Below are positions 58,001 through 64,000 of a stretch of 64,000 nucleotides of DNA, one piece after another. Both the position numbers and the translations under genes were made by a program. The stretch covers positions 112,422,289 through 112,486,288 of the forward strand of contig NC_133122.1 in the NCBI RefSeq assembly GCF_033568475.1, given 5' to 3'. The notes beneath the pieces were generated by a model. The model did no database searches and was not told the DNA's origin. It saw only the letters and a list, made by a program, of their open reading frames with translations. Source of the DNA: Henckelia pumila. Its lineage: Eukaryota > Streptophyta > Magnoliopsida > Lamiales > Gesneriaceae. Numbering within the stretch: position 1 is the stretch's first letter; each line of letters opens with the position of its first letter.

Positions 58001-59449
58001 TTCAACATGTCATGAAATGGTTTGTGTTTGTTCCTCATCTTCAATAATTCCAGGTGATATCTCTTTCATCATGTACTCTTTATTTTTCTTAAAAAAAAAA
58101 AAATTAAAAACAATGTCATATTCAGGATTGGGGGAGGGTTTATCTCTAAAAAAAAAAAAAAAAAAAAAAAAATTTAAAATTTAAAAAAAATATATTTCTT
58201 TAATAATATTATTTTTCTTTTTCAATGGCAGAGTAAGGAGTCAAAAACTCCTGACACGCATTAGTTTTTATTTATCATCTTATCACAATAGATTAGATTT
58301 TAATATTCCGTATATATTTAAATTGCAAACTACTAAGAAAATGAAGTCTTTTTGTATAGATGTTTATTTATTCTTCTTTTTACCAATTTAATAGAAAATA
58401 TATAATTGATGGGATATAAGTTATAAATAATATATAATTGTGTGTTTTCAAATATATATTTTCTAAAACTTTTATGAGTATATAATTAAAGTGATATTGA
58501 TTGAATAAATAATAACATGTATAATTGAGGGAATTAATTTGTAAAAGTATAATAGTTACTCACATAAATTTTGTGAGTGAGGGGTAAGAATTGAGAAAAC
58601 AACTTATAAGCTTTTATTGATTATTAAGAAATGGTTGATTACTAGATTAAACCCATTTTGAAAAAAAAAAAAGAAAAAAAAAAAGAAAAATGAAAATTGG
58701 CTGCAAAGTTGTTTGAAGTTTGATTGTAAAGATGTAGAGTATTAATATCTCTACTATAATTATTAATGTAATAGATTTACCTCATAAAAAATAAAAAAAA
58801 ATAAATAAACTTTGAAAAAAAAAATGTTACATTTTCAAAGTTTATTGGAGGTATTTGATTATGTAAAAACAATTTTGCAGCCAAGCAAAAAAAAAAAACA
58901 AAAAAACAAAAAAACAAAAAAACAAAAAAAAATGGGTTTATTCTTTGTAAATCATCCTATCTTATTTTCAATATTAGGTTATTTGATTGTCTGCTTTACT
59001 AGCCATTTTCAAAGAGTGTATAATTTTCTTCCAACTCCACGAGTGAAAAACAACTATATATGAAATACTTTAACCCAAGAGAATATGGAGTTGAGACTTT
59101 TACATTAATATTCCTGATGATATACATGTTATGAAAATGATTTCTATTATCCTTTTAATTATATTATTCTCAAAGTTTTTAGAAAATATTTATGTAAAAA
59201 AAAAAAATTATATATTTACTATTTTGATATTGTGTGAAATATATATGTATAGCCCATCCAATTACATATTAATATATTGGTTGATAATGAGATTTATAAA
59301 TAAACATATGATCTCCTCACAAGTGTGTTTTTAAAATTTTAAAGTTTGCAAATTTGAATATATATATTAAGGAATAAAAATCTAACTTGTGATTTTATGA
59401 TATTTTATGATATTTTATGATATTTTATTACTAAGGGACTAGTAATTAG
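58001..59449 (+). other. Non-coding 3' region of element D
   Basis: A+T-rich, low complexity. Holds the A13 tract at 58091-58103, a G-rich motif GGATTGGGGGAGGG at 58125-58138 (polypurine-like, but 1.3 kb before the LTR), an A25 run at 58148-58172, a small hairpin AGGAGTCAAAAACTCCT at 58235-58251, an (A7C)n run near 58889-58930 and four tttatgatat units at 59393-59430. ORFs of 83 and 67 aa here are low complexity and not credible genes. Confidence 0.7.
58091..58103 (+). repeat. Poly(A) tract 90 bases after LOG
   Basis: A13 follows about 90 bases of LOG 3' flank. Consistent with the tail of a captured LOG mRNA, but the region is A-rich, so chance is possible. Confidence 0.45.
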
Positions 59450-59462
59450 CCGGTTTGGGGTG
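59450..59462 (+). other. Polypurine tract of element D (weak)
   Basis: CCGGTTTGGGGTG directly before the 3' LTR; G-rich but not a pure purine run. Confidence 0.5.
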
Positions 59463-61257
59463 TGATGAAACTTAAAATTTGTAATTATTTATATGTTAAA
59501 AAGTGTGTTTTAAAATTTAAGTTTAATTAAAATTATGAAGTTGTATTATTTTAGTGTTATGTGTTTATATTTAAATGTTTTACTAAAATGTTGTATTTTA
59601 CGGTTTGCGCAGGTTTGGTAAAAATAAAATTACTCAAGCTACAGTGGTCATAATGGAGTAATCTCAAAACCTGTAGAATCACAAAAGAGGCATCTTCAAC
59701 TTTGTAGAAGACAAGAAATTCCAAAAACTTCATTAAGATGATCAAAATAATAAAACATCAAAATGGAGATAGATTTAATTTTACTATGACCAGCTTGGAG
59801 TAAAAATATCATAAGTATTTCATATTTTATCCAAAAGGGGTGAATGAGTTGTCCAAACACATCTACACAAAATATCCTACGTGTTTTATGTTGAAAAGAA
59901 AGGCTGAATCGGTGGTCTAAGGTATCAAACATGCCAATTAAAGTTGGGTCATGGTATTGACATTCAAGGAGACAAGCACCCACCAACTTTACTATTTCAC
60001 ATTTAATGAGCCTTGGACTCTTGCTCTCATTTGGCCTATAAATAGATGTGTTGTATAAGCTTTGTAGTGTGCAAGAGTGTAGAGAATTCTTCATTTGCAA
60101 AATAAATATTGTGTGTGTGAGAATAAAAGTTTGAGTGTGCAAGTTTCTCAAGTTCAAGTATGAAATTTCTTTTATCTTTATTCTTGAGTTTCATGTTCAT
60201 GGAAAGCTAAATCTTTTTATGTCAAGGTGAAAAGGTTTCATTGTTGGTCAAGTAAGATTGTCTATATTTTGTATATTCTTTTCTTTTCTATTTTTATTTT
60301 TACTAATTGATCTTTATTTGTAGGTATAATTTTGGATGATTTGTTGTTATCTATTTACATCAAATGCTTGGTACCTTGAATGTGGTTACCTTGATTTGTT
60401 GTCAAATATGATACAATAATTACTACAAAATTATATACTATAAATATATGTATCTATTTATAATAAAGTCATATATATTATTTAGACGATAGCGTGACAC
60501 TGTCGGTTGTTCTAAATAATATATTGTGATTTGAACTAACATTTACTTTATCGCATCTAACTTTTACTTTATCGCAACTAACATTTACTTTTCCGCAACT
60601 AACATTTACTTTCTCGCATCTAACTTTTACTTTTCCGCAACTAACATTTACTTTATCGCATCTAACATAAAGTCATATATTTTATTTAGACGATAGCGTG
60701 GCTCTGCCGGTTGTTCTAAATAAAATATTGTGATTTGATCTAACATTTACTTTTATGTCAATTTATATTTATGCATTTATATATATATTATGGGTACCAT
60801 GTATTAAATATCGGTGGATATTAATATAGTGGGAACTATATTATATGATATACTTGTTTAAATATTTAATTGTTCTTTTTATGTTTATATTTATTCATCT
60901 ATATATATATTATGGGTACCATGTATTAAATATCGGTTAATCTGATATTAATATAGTGGGAACTATATTATATGATATACTTGTTTAAATATTTCATTGT
61001 TCTTTTATGTTTATTTTTATTTTAGTTTATTTTATTTATTTTTATTTAGCAATCTTAATTAAACCAACAATGAACCTTTGAAACCTTGACAATTTTATAA
61101 TTTGTGTATTTGAAGTTTTATAATAATATTTTCATCTATAATATATTATTGCTAAAATTAAACTTACAACATCCTCTCCGTGGATCGATCTCGTACTCAC
61201 GAGTATATTACTTGCAGACAACCTACACTTGGGTGAATTACAATTTAAGTTGTAGCA
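59463..61257 (+). repeat. 3' LTR of element D
   Basis: Nearly identical to the 5' LTR, followed by TSD agcat at 61258-61262. Confidence 0.95.
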
Positions 61258-61262
61258 AGCAT

Positions 61263-62414
61263 AAGGTATGCAAGCTTCAGAGATCAATTTATGGTCTAAA
61301 ACAAGCATCAAGAAGTTGGAACCAGAAATTTGATGAAACAATAAAAGATTTTGGTTTCATCAAGAATCCGGAGGAACCATGCGTGTACAAGAAAGTAGTT
61401 AAGGATGCGGTGACATTCTTAGTACTTTATGTTGATGACATCCTACTCATTGGGAATGACGTAGGGATGTTACAGTCAACGAAGATATGGTTATCAGGTA
61501 GATTCTCGATGAAGGATTTGGGTGAGGCATCCTATATTCTTGGGATACAGATCTATAGAGATAGATCTAAGAGAATGATAGGACTCACTCAATCAACCTA
61601 CATCGACACCATATTGAAACGGTTTTCAATGGATGGGTCCAAGAGAGGACATCTACCCATGTGTCATGGAGTTTCTCTATCCAAGTCTATGTGTCCCAAG
61701 ACTGATGAAGAGATAGAGAAAATGACACATGTACCATATGCGTCAGTCATAGGTAGTATCATGTATGGGATGATATCTACCAGACCGGATGTAGAATTTG
61801 CTCTGAGTATCACGAGCAGATATCAAGCTAATCCTGGTCAAATGCATTGGAAAGCCGTGAAGGACATTCTTAAGTACTTGCGAAGGACTAACAATATGTT
61901 CATGGTATATGGAGGAAGAGAACTAAAATTGGAAGGTTATACCGACTCTAGCTTCCAAAGTGACGTGGATGACTCGAAGTCAACCTCTAGATTTGTGTTC
62001 ATGCTCAATGGCGGTGCTGTCTCTTGGAAGAGTTCCAAGCAGGACACCACAGCGGATTCCACCACTGAAGCAGAATACATTGCAGCATCAGCTGCTGCTA
62101 AAGAGGCCGTTTGGATGAGGAATTTCGTCCAAGAGTTGGGCGTCATTCCTGAAGTTGTTGGTACAGTCCCGGTGTACTATGACAACACGGGTGCCGTTGC
62201 TCAGGCAAAGGAACCAAGGTCTCATCAAAGATCCAAACACGTACTGAGGAAATACCACATCATCCGGGAGATTGTGGAAAGAGAAGACATCACTGTCGAA
62301 AGAGTGGCCTCTGCAGACAATATCGCTGATCCACTTACTAAGCCCTTGCCAGGACCATTATTTGACAAACATCGCGAAACAATGGGTCTACGTAGTATGA
62401 CTAGTTGGCTATAG
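61263..62414 (+). pseudogene. Rest of RT and RNase H of copia element E
   Basis: The frame resumes exactly where D split it: residues ...GSEH end at 49313 and KVCKLQRSIYGLKQ follows after the duplicated agcat. Landmarks are YVDDILLIGND, LGIQIYRDRS, and RNase H with GYTDSSFQSD, TEAEYIAASAAAKEAVW and KHVLRKYHIIRE; it ends with the stop at 62412-62414. This part is intact as a reading frame. It is followed by the polypurine tract GGGCAAGTGGGAGA (62414-62427). Confidence 0.9.
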
Positions 62415-62428
62415 GGCAAGTGGGAGAT

Positions 62429-62970
62429 TGAAAGAGTGGGTGCCCGGTGAGCCAACTTGTGGCTAAGGGCTTTGATGACTCTTTGTATAAACAATCTTTT
62501 GTTTAATATTATTTACACTTTTATTAATGGCAATGACTTTATCTTTCTTCATATTGTTATATTGTGATATACTATTGTTGTTTTGATAAAGACCTTGAAT
62601 ATACTATAGTGTATGTAAGATGTGGTAGAACATGGAGATGTCTATCATGAAACACATCTTATAGTCAATGTATATTCTAAACTGTTCCTAGTCGATTGAG
62701 CCGTCCGATAATAAGGATAAGGATCGCTCGAGTTTGAGACTAGCATTTGCGATGCGGAGTACCACGTTTCATTGGTAAGGAACATAGAGATGTTCGAAGC
62801 ATGCAAATGGATATTCATATGATGAATGATCGAACTACCGTATCCGGACTTTCCAAGTGGTTATCACTTATCGAGTGGATATAGTCCGCGGTTTTGGTTG
62901 TACACCATTAGTCCTTATTACTTGAAACATCATTGAGACTCTATATGCTAGTACTGTGCTTTGACTCGTT
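62429..62970 (+). repeat. 3' LTR of element E, first 542 bp, then interrupted
   Basis: Matches 43747-44288 with about three differences, then stops in the middle of ...GACTCGTT where a second LTR begins. Confidence 0.85.
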
Positions 62971-64000
62971 TGTAAGAGTAGGTGCCCAGTGAGCCAACTG
63001 TGTGGCTATGGGCTTTGATGACTCTTTGTATAAACAATCTTTTGTTTAATATTATTTACACTTTTATTAATGGCAATGACTTTATATTACTTCATATTGT
63101 TATATTGTGATATACTATTGTTGTTTTGATAAAGACCTTGAATATACTATAGTGTATGTAAGATGTGGTAGAACATGGGGATGTCTATCATGAAATACAT
63201 CTTATAGTCACTGTATATTCTAAAACCGTTCCTAGTCGATTGAGCCGTCCGATAATAAGGATAAGGATCGCTCGAGTTTGAGACTAGCATTTGCGATGCG
63301 GAGTACCACGTTTCATTGGTAGGGAACATGGAGATGTTCGAAGCATGCAAATGGATATTCATAGGATGAATAATCGAACTACCGTATCCGGACTTTCCAA
63401 GTGGTTATCACTTATCGAGTGGATAAAGTCCGCGGTTTTGGTTGTACACCATTAGTCCTTACGACTTGAAACATCATGGAGACTCTATATGCTAGTGCTG
63501 TGCTTTGACTCGTTTACCGACTCTATGGGGGTCATCAGGTGTCGAGATTGGGTACAGTTACGACACATATAGGAGTCAATGCATTGTTGTCAAGGATTCA
63601 CCACATACTTGCGAGTGTGGATATCCTATGCGATCTGAGGAGATATTAGTGTGACAAATCTCTGGCCAGAGTACTTGATGTGATTTAAGAAATGGTTTCT
63701 TAGTAGCACATGCGATGTCACTAATTTGATCTTCAAGATGTATTGCATAGTTATCGAATCTTGAGCGACTCTCGATATACCAATGGTTGTTGATTCGATC
63801 GGGATATATGGATGAAGGGACCGTACTGTACGTGAACCAAAATCTACTGGTTCTTGTAGGCACTATCAGTGATACCTAGGGAATCATGGGGCGATGTTGC
63901 TAGGCGCTTTACCATGATTCGTTGGGCAAGTCGGAAATTGTTGTTCCGAGTCACAAGGAGTTGTGAGCCCACGGCTAGCTGTATCCCTGAACCATTGAGG
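62971..64000 (+). repeat. Second LTR of the E family, inserted in the 3' LTR of E
   Basis: Starts TGTAAGAGTAGGTGCCCAG and follows the E LTR sequence to the window end (to the equivalent of about 44780). It differs from the LTRs of E clearly more than these do from each other (for example aactgtgtggctatggg versus aacttgtggctaaggg). The candidate TSD is tcgtt at 62966-62970. The right end and any internal region lie outside the window. Confidence 0.75.

Larger units (their letters stand above)
49314..61257 (+). mobile_element. Element D: very young Athila-type Ty3/gypsy element carrying NABP-like and LOG genes, 11.9 kb
   Basis: LTRs 49314-51108 and 59463-61257 (1795 bp each, one substitution and three small indels apart by eye), perfect TSD agcat (49309-49313 and 61258-61262), tRNA-Asp-type PBS, gag-pol, then two extra ORFs and about 1.4 kb of A+T-rich DNA before the 3' LTR. 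The RT (IDYRKLNDATRKDHFPLP, GYSGYYQI, FMDD) is of the Athila branch, which often carries an env-like ORF after pol; here that place holds a cysteine-rich virus-like protein and a LOG enzyme. It is inserted in the RT of copia E. Confidence 0.95.
43747..64000 (+). mobile_element. Element E: Ty1/copia retrotransposon, interrupted by element D, right end beyond window
   Basis: 5' LTR from 43747, leader, gag, protease, integrase and first part of RT (to 49313), element D (49314-61257 plus TSD), the rest of RT and RNase H (to 62414), polypurine tract and 3' LTR from 62429. The gene order PR-INT-RT-RH is that of copia. It is inserted in element C. The 5' and 3' LTR parts that can be compared (about 540 bp) differ at about three positions. 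Confidence 0.88.

Noticed and set aside
58812..59334. 83-aa and 67-aa ORFs after LOG
   Set aside because: Encoded by A-rich low-complexity DNA (KKKQKNKKTKK); no conserved features.

Overview
This is plant nuclear DNA, almost certainly from a eudicot. It has two split or organelle-targeted host genes (an OSB-type organellar ssDNA-binding protein and an IRX9 xylan-synthesis gene with three exons) in a sea of Ty3/gypsy and Ty1/copia LTR retrotransposons, hAT elements and MITEs. A MITE at 8338-8545 looks like a family I associate with asterids/Lamiales, but that placement is a weak guess. I saw no tRNA, rRNA, CRISPR or bacterial-style operon.

Layout. 1-6037: a non-coding gypsy derivative (element A) with LTRs of about 3.3 kb, its 5' LTR cut by the window edge. 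6038-7650: remnants of other LTRs. 7651-14574: the only host genic island, OSB (8721-9995) and IRX9 (10796-14047), with several MITEs in the IRX9 introns. 14575-15231: a copia LTR remnant. 15232-64000: one continuous nest of retrotransposons.

The nest can be ordered from target-site duplications and reading frames. Element G (minus strand chromovirus, 15232-32380 and beyond) carries hAT insertions and chromovirus H (20134-29283, TSD acgat) in its 3' LTR. Its pol is interrupted by the LTR of element F (32381-33062). F is interrupted by minus-strand chromovirus C (33063-43746). C has chromovirus B in its 3' LTR (33619-40898, TSD catca) and copia E in its integrase (43747 onward). E has Athila-type gypsy element D in its reverse transcriptase (49314-61257, TSD agcat), and another LTR of E's own family in its 3' LTR (62971 onward). 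That is a G>F>C>E>D series of five layers. Hand-counted LTR divergence fits the order: A about 1.6%, B about 1.0%, H about 0.7%, E about 0.6% over a partial LTR, and D a single substitution.

The most interesting object is element D. Between its pol and its 3' LTR, where Athila elements usually carry an env-like gene, it has two intact cargo ORFs. The first is a 183-aa basic cysteine-rich protein resembling the nucleic-acid-binding proteins of filamentous plant RNA viruses (56618-57169). The second is a complete intronless LONELY GUY cytokinin-activating enzyme (57362-58000). A splice-acceptor-like site precedes the pair, a TATA box precedes LOG, and a poly(A) tract lies about 90 bp after LOG. 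I know of no described retrotransposon with this cargo.

A second theme is that nearly every chromovirus LTR here carries its own version of a GC-rich inverted-repeat module, in one family with arm changes that preserve pairing.
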